Origin: Polaromonas sp.
GTDB lineage: Bacteria > Pseudomonadota > Gammaproteobacteria > Burkholderiales > Burkholderiaceae_C
Length of the DNA: 8,687 nucleotides
NCBI GenBank assembly: GCA_026786065.1
Contig: JAJAYS010000295.1
Coordinates: forward strand, 1 to 8,687
Direction of reading: 5' to 3'
Both the position numbers and the translations under genes were made by a program. The notes beneath the pieces are model-generated. The model had not been told where the DNA came from. It did not search any database and saw only the letters and a program-made list of their open reading frames with translations. How positions within the stretch are numbered: position 1 is the first letter of the stretch; each line of letters starts with the position of its first letter. Positions 1 to 4,848 of the stretch are shown piece after piece.

Positions 1-1
1 A

Positions 2-445
2 CGGGCGCAAGCAGCTACTGTTTTCATAGCTAGTGCGGCGGTGGCCGATTGGCGGCCGGCGCTGCCTTCGGAGCGCAAGATCAAAAAAGACGGCTCGGGC
101 AACGCGCCAACGCTGGGCTTCGTCGAGAACACCGACATCCTGGCTACGGTGGCGGCGCTGGACCGGGCAAAGACCGGCGCGCTGTTTTGCGTCGGTTTCG
201 CTGCCGAGAGTCACGACCTGCTGGAGAACGCGCAGGCCAAGCGCGTGCGCAAAAATGTGCCGCTGCTGGTGGGCAACCTCGGGCCGGCGACATTTGGGCG
301 CGACCACAATGCGCTGCTGCTGGTGGACGCCGACGGCAGCCTCGAACTGCCGCAGGCGTCCAAGCGGACGCTGGCACGCGAACTGGTGCGGCAAATCGTC
401 CTCAGGCGCGGCAACCACGGCGTTTTGCCGTCACCACCTTCATGA
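2..445 (+). CDS. coaBC: CoaBC (Dfp), C-terminal part of the phosphopantothenoylcysteine synthetase domain; 5' end outside the window
   Basis: The frame is open from the left edge to a TGA at 443-445 and codes for the last 147 residues. CoaBC joins cysteine to 4'-phosphopantothenate (CTP-dependent CoaB half) and decarboxylates the product (CoaC half) in cytosolic coenzyme A synthesis; only the CoaB end is visible. Recognisable CoaB segments in order are [14 protein letters not shown], the lysine motif KIKKDGSG (the KIKK lysines are functionally important in the family), [11 protein letters not shown], a VGFAAES block followed by [10 protein letters not shown], and [20 protein letters not shown]. 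The end is slightly longer than usual, with a Pro/Ser-rich tail. The stop overlaps the dut start as ATGA, so the two are probably co-transcribed and translationally coupled. Internal GTG starts (for example at 41) are not real starts, because the conserved sequence continues upstream of them. The segment at 13-31 matches a short genomic repeat but is in frame and within a conserved block. Confidence 0.95.
   Translation, partial: RAQAATVFIASAAVADWRPALPSERKIKKDGSGNAPTLGFVENTDILATVAALDRAKTGALFCVGFAAESHDLLENAQAKRVRKNVPLLVGNLGPATFGRDHNALLLVDADGSLELPQASKRTLARELVRQIVLRRGNHGVLPSPPS
13..31 (+). repeat. Short dispersed repeat (GCTA, 9 nt, TAGC), left copy, inside coaBC
   Basis: AGCTA (13-17), 9 nt, TAGCT (27-31). 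The 18-nt core matches the copy at 8661-8678 except for three spacer positions at most, including the exact 11-mer TTTTCATAGCT. From memory, elements of this look are frequent in Comamonadaceae. Here it is in frame and within conserved CoaBC sequence (ATVFIASA), so a chance match is possible. Confidence 0.4.
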
Positions 446-888
446 AAATCGATCTCAAAGTCATCGACCCCCGGTTGCGGGGCAATCTGCCGCATTACGC
501 CACGCCCGGCAGCGCCGGCCTGGATTTACGCGCCTGCCTCGACGCGCCGCTGACGCTGGCGGCCAACGCCTGGCAACTGATCCCGACCGGCATCGCCATC
601 CATCTGCACGACACCGGCTATGCCGCGCTGATCCTGCCGCGCTCCGGGCTGGGCCACAAGCACGGCATCGTGCTTGGCAACCTGGTAGGGCTGATCGATA
701 GCGACTACCAAGGTCAGTTAATGGTCAGCGCCTGGAACCGCAGCGACCTCGCCTTCACGATAGAGCCGATGGAGCGCATTGCGCAGTTGGTGATCGTGCC
801 GGTGGTGCAGGCGGAGTTCAACCTCGTCGAGAGTTTCGAGCCCAGTGTGCGTGGGGTCGGCGGTTACGGCTCGACCGGCAAAGGCTGA
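442..888 (+). CDS. dut: dUTP diphosphatase (dUTPase), trimeric type
   Basis: This 148-residue cytosolic enzyme hydrolyses dUTP to dUMP and pyrophosphate, which keeps uracil out of DNA and supplies dUMP for dTMP synthesis. All five motifs of the trimeric family are present: AGLDLRA (25-31), PRSGLG (66-71), [11 protein letters not shown] (83-93, with the metal/water-binding Asp and the Tyr that selects deoxyribose), [10 protein letters not shown] (111-120), and the glycine-rich C-terminal arm [10 protein letters not shown] (137-146). The length is close to the usual ~150 residues, so the gene is intact. The start at 442 is chosen because the protein then begins [12 protein letters not shown], typical of the family. 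Its ATG overlaps the coaBC stop, and no Shine-Dalgarno sequence is visible, which suggests coupled translation. The coaBC-dut order is common in proteobacteria. No clear terminator follows. Confidence 0.97.
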   Translation: MKIDLKVIDPRLRGNLPHYATPGSAGLDLRACLDAPLTLAANAWQLIPTGIAIHLHDTGYAALILPRSGLGHKHGIVLGNLVGLIDSDYQGQLMVSAWNRSDLAFTIEPMERIAQLVIVPVVQAEFNLVESFEPSVRGVGGYGSTGKG

Positions 889-1079
889 ACTTTCGCAAGC
901 TTGGCCCGAGCGCCAGTGGCGACCGGCTAGCCTGATGCGTTCGCTCAGGGCGTCGGGAATGTCTTACAGGCGGCGGGACCGCCATCCGACGGCGATTGGG
1001 CTTTGCACCGTACCGGCGTGGCCCTGTGCGTGGCCGTTAATAGTGGGGTACCTGATTTACTCAAAAGGCCGCCGATGGT

Positions 1080-1113
1080 TTGACCGTACCGCGTCCTGAA
1101 TGAATCCTTTATT
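1080..1113 (+). promoter_or_regulatory. Weak candidate promoter of the glycine-zipper lipoprotein gene
   Basis: A TTGACC (1080-1085) resembles a -35 box, but no good -10 follows at 16-18 bp; the nearest A/T-rich stretch (TTTATT, 1108-1113) is 22 bp away. The 889-1143 spacer is 255 bp with no gene I can support. It contains a 9-bp direct repeat (ACCGTACCG at 1007-1015 and 1083-1091) and nothing I recognise as a terminator for dut. The promoter call is tentative. Confidence 0.2.
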
Positions 1114-1130
1114 CCATCAAAGCTTTACTC

Positions 1131-1135
1131 AGGAG
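1131..1135 (+). promoter_or_regulatory. Ribosome binding site of the glycine-zipper lipoprotein gene
   Basis: AGGAG lies 8 nt before the ATG at 1144. This spacing is good and fixes that start codon over the in-frame alternatives. Confidence 0.8.
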
Positions 1136-1143
1136 ACTTCAAA

Positions 1144-1686
1144 ATGATCGCCACCCAATCCGCCCCTTGTCGCAAGGCTGCACGTCCGCTTTACCTTGGC
1201 CTTTCGGCACTTGCCCTGGCCATGCTGGCCGCCTGCGCCGCGCCGCAGAACAACTCAGCGGCCTATCCGGCCCAGACTTACCCCGCGGCCGGTTATCCGG
1301 CGCAGAACGCACCAGGGGCGTATGCGGAAACCGGCCGGGTCAGCCGGGTGGAAGTGCTGCAGGGGCAGCCGCAGCCGCGCCAAGGCACCTCCGGCATCGG
1401 TGCGGTCATTGGCGGGGTCGCTGGAGCAGTGGTCGGCCGGCAAATCGGCGGCGGCACCGGCCGCGACGTGGCCACAGTGGCTGGCGCGGTGGGCGGGGCC
1501 ATCGGCGGCAATGCAATAGAACGCAACCGCAATTCAAATGCCGGCAGTGCGGCTACGCCGGAAAGCTATCGCATTTCGATCCAGATGGACAACGGCACGG
1601 CGAGAGCCTACGACGTGCCGGCACACGGCGACCTGCGGGTCGGCGACCGGGTGAGGGTCGAAAACGGCCAGATCAACCGCCTGTAA
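1144..1686 (+). CDS. Glycine-zipper outer-membrane lipoprotein (SlyB / 17-kDa surface antigen type)
   Basis: A 180-residue lipoprotein precursor. The signal peptide has a basic start (residues 9-14), a hydrophobic core (about 16-27) and a lipobox LAAC, with Cys31 as the lipidated residue. After it come a flexible Ala/Pro/Tyr segment with three YPAQ-like units (about 41-54), a short domain containing RVSRVEVLQG, and a glycine zipper of small-residue repeats (about 82-122, GIGAVIGGVAGAVVGRQIGG and a second GAVGGAIGGNAIE unit) likely to form two packed hydrophobic helices. A C-terminal beta-rich region follows (about 141-180, with SIQMDNG and VRVENGQI). This matches the SlyB/PcpY/Rickettsia 17-kDa antigen group, thought to act in outer-membrane integrity; its exact role here is unknown. 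Gly-X-X-X-Gly periodicity explains the strong GC-rich shadow frames. No residue for LPS or peptidoglycan binding can be named. It ends before a strong terminator, so it is probably a single-gene unit. Confidence 0.9.
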   Translation: MIATQSAPCRKAARPLYLGLSALALAMLAACAAPQNNSAAYPAQTYPAAGYPAQNAPGAYAETGRVSRVEVLQGQPQPRQGTSGIGAVIGGVAGAVVGRQIGGGTGRDVATVAGAVGGAIGGNAIERNRNSNAGSAATPESYRISIQMDNGTARAYDVPAHGDLRVGDRVRVENGQINRL

Positions 1687-1709
1687 GCCACCGGCTTTGA
1701 GCGCGACAT

Positions 1710-1748
1710 AAAAAAAGCCGGCGCTCTGTGTGGGAGCGCCGGCTTTTT
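1710..1748. terminator. Two-way intrinsic terminator between convergent genes
   Basis: A perfect 10-bp stem GCCGGCGCTC (1717-1726) / GAGCGCCGGC (1734-1743) with a 7-nt loop is flanked by A7 on the left and T5 on the right, so it can stop transcription from both sides. It lies between the lipoprotein stop (1686) and the FKBP stop (1769). A smaller hairpin, AAGCC-ACC-GGCTT at 1685-1697, sits over the lipoprotein stop codon and repeats the CCGGCTTT of the main 3' arm. Confidence 0.93.
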
Positions 1749-1768
1749 GTTGCGTGCCCTGGTGTCGG

Positions 1769-2293
1769 TCAGTGCAACGTGTCGTTGCCTGGAGGCTCGG
1801 CCTCCAGTCGAAAAAACCCGGTGCCCATAGTTCCGCTGGCGATTTCCTGCAGACTGGCCTCGCGGACGCTTTCGACCTTCAAAGACAGGCGAATTGCAAT
1901 ACCGGCGAGCGGATGGTTGCCGTCGAGCACCACGTGCTCGGGATACATCTCGCTGACGGTGTAGAAGCCCTCTCGCGGCACTTGCCCGCCGACGCCGGCA
2001 GGCAAAGCGGTGCCGTCGAAGGTCATGCCTTCTTCGATGCCGACCGGGAAAAGCGCGCGTGGCTCCAGGAACAGCCGCATCTCGTCGAAGTCGCCGAAAG
2101 CGTCTTCGGGTTCCAGGTGCAGATCGATTGCATCGCCCGCCTGGCGGCCCTGCAGAGCCTCTTCGATTTTTGCCAGCAGGTCGGCACCGCCCAGCAAAAA
2201 CTCGACCGGCTCGTCAAGTTCATCCAGCACTTCGCCGAGGGTGTCCTTCAGCGTCCAGGTCAGCGCAACCACGCATTGGGGAGTGATTTTCAT
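1769..2293 (-). CDS. FKBP-type peptidyl-prolyl cis-trans isomerase, SlyD-like
   Basis: A 174-residue cytosolic (no signal peptide) prolyl isomerase/chaperone. The FKBP core starts with VVALTWTLKDTLGEVLDE and includes GGADLLAKIEEALQG (about 35-49) and DLHLEPEDAFGDFDE (57-71). The insert-in-flap chaperone domain follows (about 72-125), and the core closes with the SlyD signature VVLDGNHPLAG (121-131) and LKVESVREAS (138-147). Unlike E. coli SlyD, it has no His/Cys-rich nickel-binding tail; it ends soon after the FKBP fold with a Gly/Pro/acidic stretch. Nickel delivery to hydrogenase is therefore unlikely, and folding assistance is the safer role. The ATG at 2293 gives the expected family N-terminus. 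No clear Shine-Dalgarno is present, only GGGA about 10 nt upstream. It is divergent from the hydroxylase gene, with 14 bp between start codons, and convergent with the glycine-zipper lipoprotein gene. I do not assign slyD because the tail is missing; SlpA/FkpB-like naming is the alternative. Confidence 0.92.
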   Translation of the reverse strand: MKITPQCVVALTWTLKDTLGEVLDELDEPVEFLLGGADLLAKIEEALQGRQAGDAIDLHLEPEDAFGDFDEMRLFLEPRALFPVGIEEGMTFDGTALPAGVGGQVPREGFYTVSEMYPEHVVLDGNHPLAGIAIRLSLKVESVREASLQEIASGTMGTGFFRLEAEPPGNDTLH

Positions 2294-2307
2294 CGCACAA
2301 TTGTCCC
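2294..2307. promoter_or_regulatory. 14-bp divergent intergenic space with centred palindrome ACAATTGT
   Basis: The whole space between the two divergent ATG codons is 14 bp. The palindrome ACAATTGT (2297-2304) is centred at 2300.5, exactly halfway between the start codons. No standard Shine-Dalgarno is visible for either gene. Promoters must therefore lie inside the opposite coding sequence, or transcripts are nearly leaderless. A regulatory role for the palindrome is inference. Confidence 0.4.
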
Positions 2308-3564
2308 ATGGACGTCAAACAAACACTGCCTCTGCTGGGCCATTTGAGCCCGGCGCAATTCACGCGGCGCCATTGGCAGAAAAAGCCTTTGCTGGTGCGC
2401 CAGGCGCTGCCGGGGTTCAAGCCGCTGCTGACCCGCTCGGCGCTGTTTGCGCTGGCCGGCCAGGACTCAGTCGAGTCCCGCATGATTCGCAAAAACGGGC
2501 CGGCCTGGACCATGAAGTCCGGGCCGTTCGGCCGGCGCGGCTTTCCGCTAGTCAGCACGCCGGGCTGGACCCTGCTGGTGCAAGGCGTCGATCTGCACCA
2601 TGCCGGAGCCCACGCGTTGCTTGGTTTGTTTCGTTTCCTGCCGGACGCTCGGCTCGACGACCTGATGATTTCGTGGGCCAGCGACGGCGCTGGTGTCGGC
2701 CCGCACGTTGACAGCTACGACGTCTTTTTGCTGCAGGCCAGCGGTCGCCGGCGCTGGCAGATCGGCCGGCAAAAAGACGTCAGCCTGCAGCCGGACGTGC
2801 CTTTAAAAATTCTGAAAAACTTTGAGCCTGAAGAAGAGTTCGTGCTGGACGCTGGCGACATGCTCTACCTGCCGCCTGGCTACGCACACGACGGGGAGGC
2901 GCAGCCGGCCCTGGATGCAAAAGGCCAGCTGGTCGATTGTATGACCTACTCGATCGGCTTTCGGGCGCCGGAGCGGGGCGCGCTGGCCGCCCAGATGCTG
3001 CACCGCCTGGCCGACTTCAGCGAAGACGCCTGCGACGGCGTGGTCGGCAGCAGCCGCCGCCTCTACCGCGACGCCGCACAAAACGCCACCGACCAGCCCG
3101 GCAAGCTGCCCAAACACCTGCTCGGCTTCGCCAGAAAGGCGGTGCACCGGGCGCTCGCCGACCCGCTGGCGCTGGCCTGCGCGCTCGGTGAATTGATGAC
3201 CGAACCCAAGGCTTCGGTGTACTTTGATGGACCTGGCACCGACGAAGCGTCCGGCGATGCGCTGCCGCTGCCGGACTTTTCCGCAGGACTGCTCCTGAAC
3301 CCGAAAACCCGCATGCTGTACGACGAAGAACATATTTTTATCAACGGCGAAAGCTACCGCGCCAAGGGCGCCGATGCTGCGCTGATGCAGAAACTGGCCG
3401 ACGACAGGAGGCTGTCCGCGCTGCGGCTGCGCCGCGCCAGTCCCGCCGCTGTGGCTCTGCTGCGGGACTGGCAAGCTGCCGGTTGGCTGGCCGCGCTGAA
3501 CGACCATTCAACCGCGCCTCAGAAAAGGCCAGGCGCCGGCCGGAAAGATGAAACCATTGCATAA
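2308..3564 (+). CDS. JmjC/cupin 2-oxoglutarate oxygenase, RoxA/YcfD-type ribosomal protein uL16 arginine hydroxylase
   Basis: A 418-residue Fe(II)/2-oxoglutarate-dependent oxygenase. E. coli YcfD (RoxA) 3-hydroxylates an arginine of ribosomal protein L16; the same substrate is inferred here. The N-terminus (HLSPAQFTRRHWQKKPLLVRQ, about 12-32) is the usual start of the group. The metal triad HxD...H is visible as His133 and Asp135 in GVGPHVDSYDVF and His194 in PPGYAHDGEA. Arg148 in GRRRW lies 15 residues after the first His, as does the 2-oxoglutarate-binding Arg140 of the E. coli enzyme. MTYSIGFRAP (212-221) closes the JmjC barrel. A helical dimerisation region and a C-terminal winged-helix-like part follow (about 225-400). 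The basic tail (405-414) is extra compared with the ~373-residue E. coli protein. The gene is intact. The SlyD-like gene lies divergently and the unknown gene follows after 115 bp. The start is chosen from the family N-terminus, as no ribosome binding site is evident. Confidence 0.9.
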   Translation: MDVKQTLPLLGHLSPAQFTRRHWQKKPLLVRQALPGFKPLLTRSALFALAGQDSVESRMIRKNGPAWTMKSGPFGRRGFPLVSTPGWTLLVQGVDLHHAGAHALLGLFRFLPDARLDDLMISWASDGAGVGPHVDSYDVFLLQASGRRRWQIGRQKDVSLQPDVPLKILKNFEPEEEFVLDAGDMLYLPPGYAHDGEAQPALDAKGQLVDCMTYSIGFRAPERGALAAQMLHRLADFSEDACDGVVGSSRRLYRDAAQNATDQPGKLPKHLLGFARKAVHRALADPLALACALGELMTEPKASVYFDGPGTDEASGDALPLPDFSAGLLLNPKTRMLYDEEHIFINGESYRAKGADAALMQKLADDRRLSALRLRRASPAAVALLRDWQAAGWLAALNDHSTAPQKRPGAGRKDETIA

Positions 3565-3659
3565 CGCTGTGCGGTCCCTGCGCAGCCGGGCTCGGACGCG
3601 CTGCTGCGTGGCTTTGTCGGCCGCCACCGTCCCGCCAGAAGTACGTGAAAAGTCCAGAG

Positions 3660-3675
3660 GGAGATAAGGAGATAA
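3660..3675 (+). repeat. Tandem duplication GGAGATAA x2 containing the ribosome binding site
   Basis: GGAGATAA occurs twice head to tail (3660-3667 and 3668-3675). AAGGAG at 3666-3671 spans the junction and lies 8 nt before the ATG at 3680, a good spacing; the first copy supplies a second, more distant purine-rich site. This supports the start at 3680. Confidence 0.7.
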
Positions 3676-3679
3676 GACG

Positions 3680-4192
3680 ATGAACCAGCCGATCCAGTCC
3701 CCTGTCCAGCCTGACCTTCTGGAAGGGCGTTTTAGCGGTCGCGGCGAATTTGCCCGGTTGGTGCGCGACGCCTTCGCGATGGCCAGCGCGCAGGGCTGGC
3801 GCGAAATGATCTGGTGCGACGGCGATTTCGACGACTGGCCGCTCGGCGAGCGGGCGCTGATCGAGTCGCTGCAGCATTGGGCGCGCCCGGGCCGCAGGCT
3901 GACGCTGCTGGCGCGCAATTACGACGGCATCGTTCGCCGGCATGCGCGTTTCGTCGACTGGCGCCAGACTTTTTCGCATCTGGTGGAGTGCCGTGCCTGC
4001 CGCAGCGCTCCGGCCGACCCCTTGCCCAGCGCGCTGTGGTCTCCGGGCTGGGTCTTCGAGCGACTTGACCCGGCGCACAGCATCGGCGTCGCCGGGTCGC
4101 AAGCAGCGCGGCGTGTCGAATTAAGGCAGCGACTTGGCGAGCGGCTGCTGCACAGCGCGCCGGCATTTGCGGCGACCACACTGGGTTTGTGA
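3680..4192 (+). CDS. Conserved-looking protein of unknown function, RoxA-gene neighbour
   Basis: A 170-residue soluble protein with no signal peptide or membrane segment; I do not recognise a named family with certainty, although it reads like a conserved Burkholderiales hypothetical. It is rich in Trp and Arg: REMIWCDGDFDDWPLGERALIESLQHW (41-67), GRRLTLLARNYDGIVRRHARFVDWRQTF (about 71-98), a CRAC pair of cysteines (about 104-107), SALWSPGWVFERLD (about 115-128), then a basic helical part ending ATTLGL. The alternation of a short beta-like stretch (MIWCDGDF) with helix and then LTLLARNYD suggests an alpha/beta fold resembling a phospholipase-D-like or nucleotide-binding half-domain, but no catalytic motif is visible. 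It has a strong ribosome binding site and codon use like its neighbours, so it is a real gene. It follows the hydroxylase by 115 bp without a terminator, so it may be in the same transcript. Confidence 0.8.
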   Translation: MNQPIQSPVQPDLLEGRFSGRGEFARLVRDAFAMASAQGWREMIWCDGDFDDWPLGERALIESLQHWARPGRRLTLLARNYDGIVRRHARFVDWRQTFSHLVECRACRSAPADPLPSALWSPGWVFERLDPAHSIGVAGSQAARRVELRQRLGERLLHSAPAFAATTLGL

Positions 4193-4334
4193 CGGCCCCC
4201 CAGCCCTGGAGCCAAAGACCGTCTGCACAACCCTGAAGAATTTGTGGCGATCGTCGGCCGCTAGGGGTTTGGCCGAGGCTTATGCAGAGGAGCATGTCGA
4301 AGGGCTCTGTGCGTTTGCCCTATTGACTGCCGCC

Positions 4335-4340
4335 TATAAT
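4335..4340 (+). promoter_or_regulatory. Likely -10 box of the small lipoprotein gene
   Basis: A perfect TATAAT lies at 4335-4340. The best -35 candidate is a weak TTTGCC at 4314-4319 with a 15-bp spacer; the better-looking TTGACT (4323-4328) is only 6 bp away and cannot pair with it. A start near 4347 would give a leader of about 110 nt. The 4193-4455 interval otherwise holds no gene I can support. Confidence 0.45.
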
Positions 4341-4412
4341 TTCGATCCGAGTTGCCATTGCTGTTGGCCGGGCCACCCCCTTACACGGGCAACCCGCTCC
4401 ATCCCGTCAGGG

Positions 4413-4437
4413 CGTTTTCGGAAACGGTTATTTTTTT
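4413..4437 (+). terminator. Possible weak hairpin plus T-tract in the lipoprotein leader
   Basis: A 5-bp stem CGTTT-TCGG-AAACG (4413-4426) is followed by GTTA and T7 (4431-4437), 18 nt before the GTG start. It has the form of a weak intrinsic terminator or attenuator inside the leader, but the A/T-rich stem makes this uncertain. Confidence 0.25.
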
Positions 4438-4445
4438 ACGAATCT

Positions 4446-4449
4446 AGGA
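4446..4449 (+). promoter_or_regulatory. Ribosome binding site supporting a GTG start
   Basis: AGGA lies 6 nt before the GTG at 4456. It decides for this non-ATG start, which also gives a proper lipoprotein signal peptide. Confidence 0.7.
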
Positions 4450-4455
4450 TAAAAA

Positions 4456-4749
4456 GTGAACAAAGCTTTCGTTTTTGCAGCCCTCGTCGCTGCGCTCGGC
4501 CTCGCAGCCTGCGGTAAAAAAGAAGTCGCCCCGGTTGCTCCTGCACCGGTGGTGATCACGCCGGCTCCAGCGCCGGCACCGGCTCCAGCGCCAGCCGCTG
4601 CTGCAGCTTCCGACGCGGCTTCGGCTGCGGCGGGCGCGGCCACACAGGCTGCCTCGGATGCCGGTGCGGCTGCCGGTTCGGCGGCCGATGCGGCCAACTC
4701 CGCCGCCGATGCGGCCAAAAAAGCCGCTGACGCGACCAAGAAGCCCTGA
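4456..4749 (+). CDS. Small alanine/proline-rich lipoprotein with C-terminal heptad repeats
   Basis: A 97-residue precursor starting with GTG. The signal peptide MNKAFVFAALVAALG ends in the lipobox LAAC with Cys19 as the lipid site; +2 is Gly and +3/+4 are Lys, so there is no Asp retention signal and outer-membrane sorting is expected. The mature part has a charged KKE, a Pro-Ala linker (about 25-47 with six PA dipeptides), then an Ala-rich helix (about 48-96). By hand count about 45% of residues are Ala. Residues 76-96 are three tandem heptads of the form AADAxxx (AADAANS, AADAAKK, AADATKK), and the protein ends KKP. The layout (lipid anchor, linker, Ala coil, terminal lysines) is similar in outline to Lpp, but I cannot claim homology and no function is known to me. 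The gene stands alone between its own likely promoter and a strong terminator. Confidence 0.85.
   Translation: MNKAFVFAALVAALGLAACGKKEVAPVAPAPVVITPAPAPAPAPAPAAAAASDAASAAAGAATQAASDAGAAAGSAADAANSAADAAKKAADATKKP
4681..4743 (+). repeat. Three 21-bp in-frame repeats coding for alanine heptads
   Basis: Units 4681-4701, 4702-4722 and 4723-4743 are in frame. The first two share the run GCCGATGCGGCCAA; the third has diverged but keeps the AADAxKK coding pattern. They probably arose by tandem duplication. Confidence 0.75.
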
Positions 4750-4771
4750 TTCTTTCCTGCTTCACAGCGCA

Positions 4772-4805
4772 CGTAAAAAAACCGCCCTTGGGCGGTTTTT
4801 TTACG
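4772..4805. terminator. Two-way intrinsic terminator
   Basis: A perfect 15-bp inverted repeat (4772-4786 and 4791-4805) with a 4-nt loop CTTG: GC core CCGCC/GGCGG flanked by A7 on the left and T7 on the right. It ends the lipoprotein gene from the left and the minus-strand MBL gene (stop at 4833) from the right. Confidence 0.95.
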
Positions 4806-4806
4806 C

Positions 4807-4848
4807 CTGGCTGGCTGCAGCGCCTGCCGGTGCTACAGCGCCAGCCAG
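4807..4848 (-). other. Inverted repeat over the 3' end of the MBL-fold gene
   Basis: CTGGCTGGC (4807-4815) and GCCAGCCAG (4840-4848) form a perfect 9-bp stem with a 24-nt loop. The stop codon of the MBL gene (4833-4835) sits in the loop and its last codons form one arm. The strong terminator at 4772-4805 follows directly. Confidence 0.5.

Noticed and set aside
33..888. Other-frame open frames over coaBC and dut, including a 279-codon frame that contains dut
   Set aside because: The frame starting at 49 is simply dut extended upstream through coaBC; the dUTPase sequence begins at 442. The remaining frames are Arg/Ala-rich shadows.
845..1099. 84-codon plus-strand frame after dut
   Set aside because: It starts inside dut, has no ribosome site and no recognisable sequence; the short hydrophobic stretch near its end is not enough to support a gene.
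3341..4102. Long minus-strand open frame (253 codons) across the end of the hydroxylase gene and the start of the unknown gene
   Set aside because: It is antisense to two genes with better support, is rich in Arg/Ala/Pro/Gln, shows no family motif, and is expected from GC-rich codon use.
4323..4340. TTGACT followed by TATAAT as a full promoter
   Set aside because: Only 6 bp separate the boxes, far from the 16-18 bp needed; only the TATAAT is kept as a likely -10.
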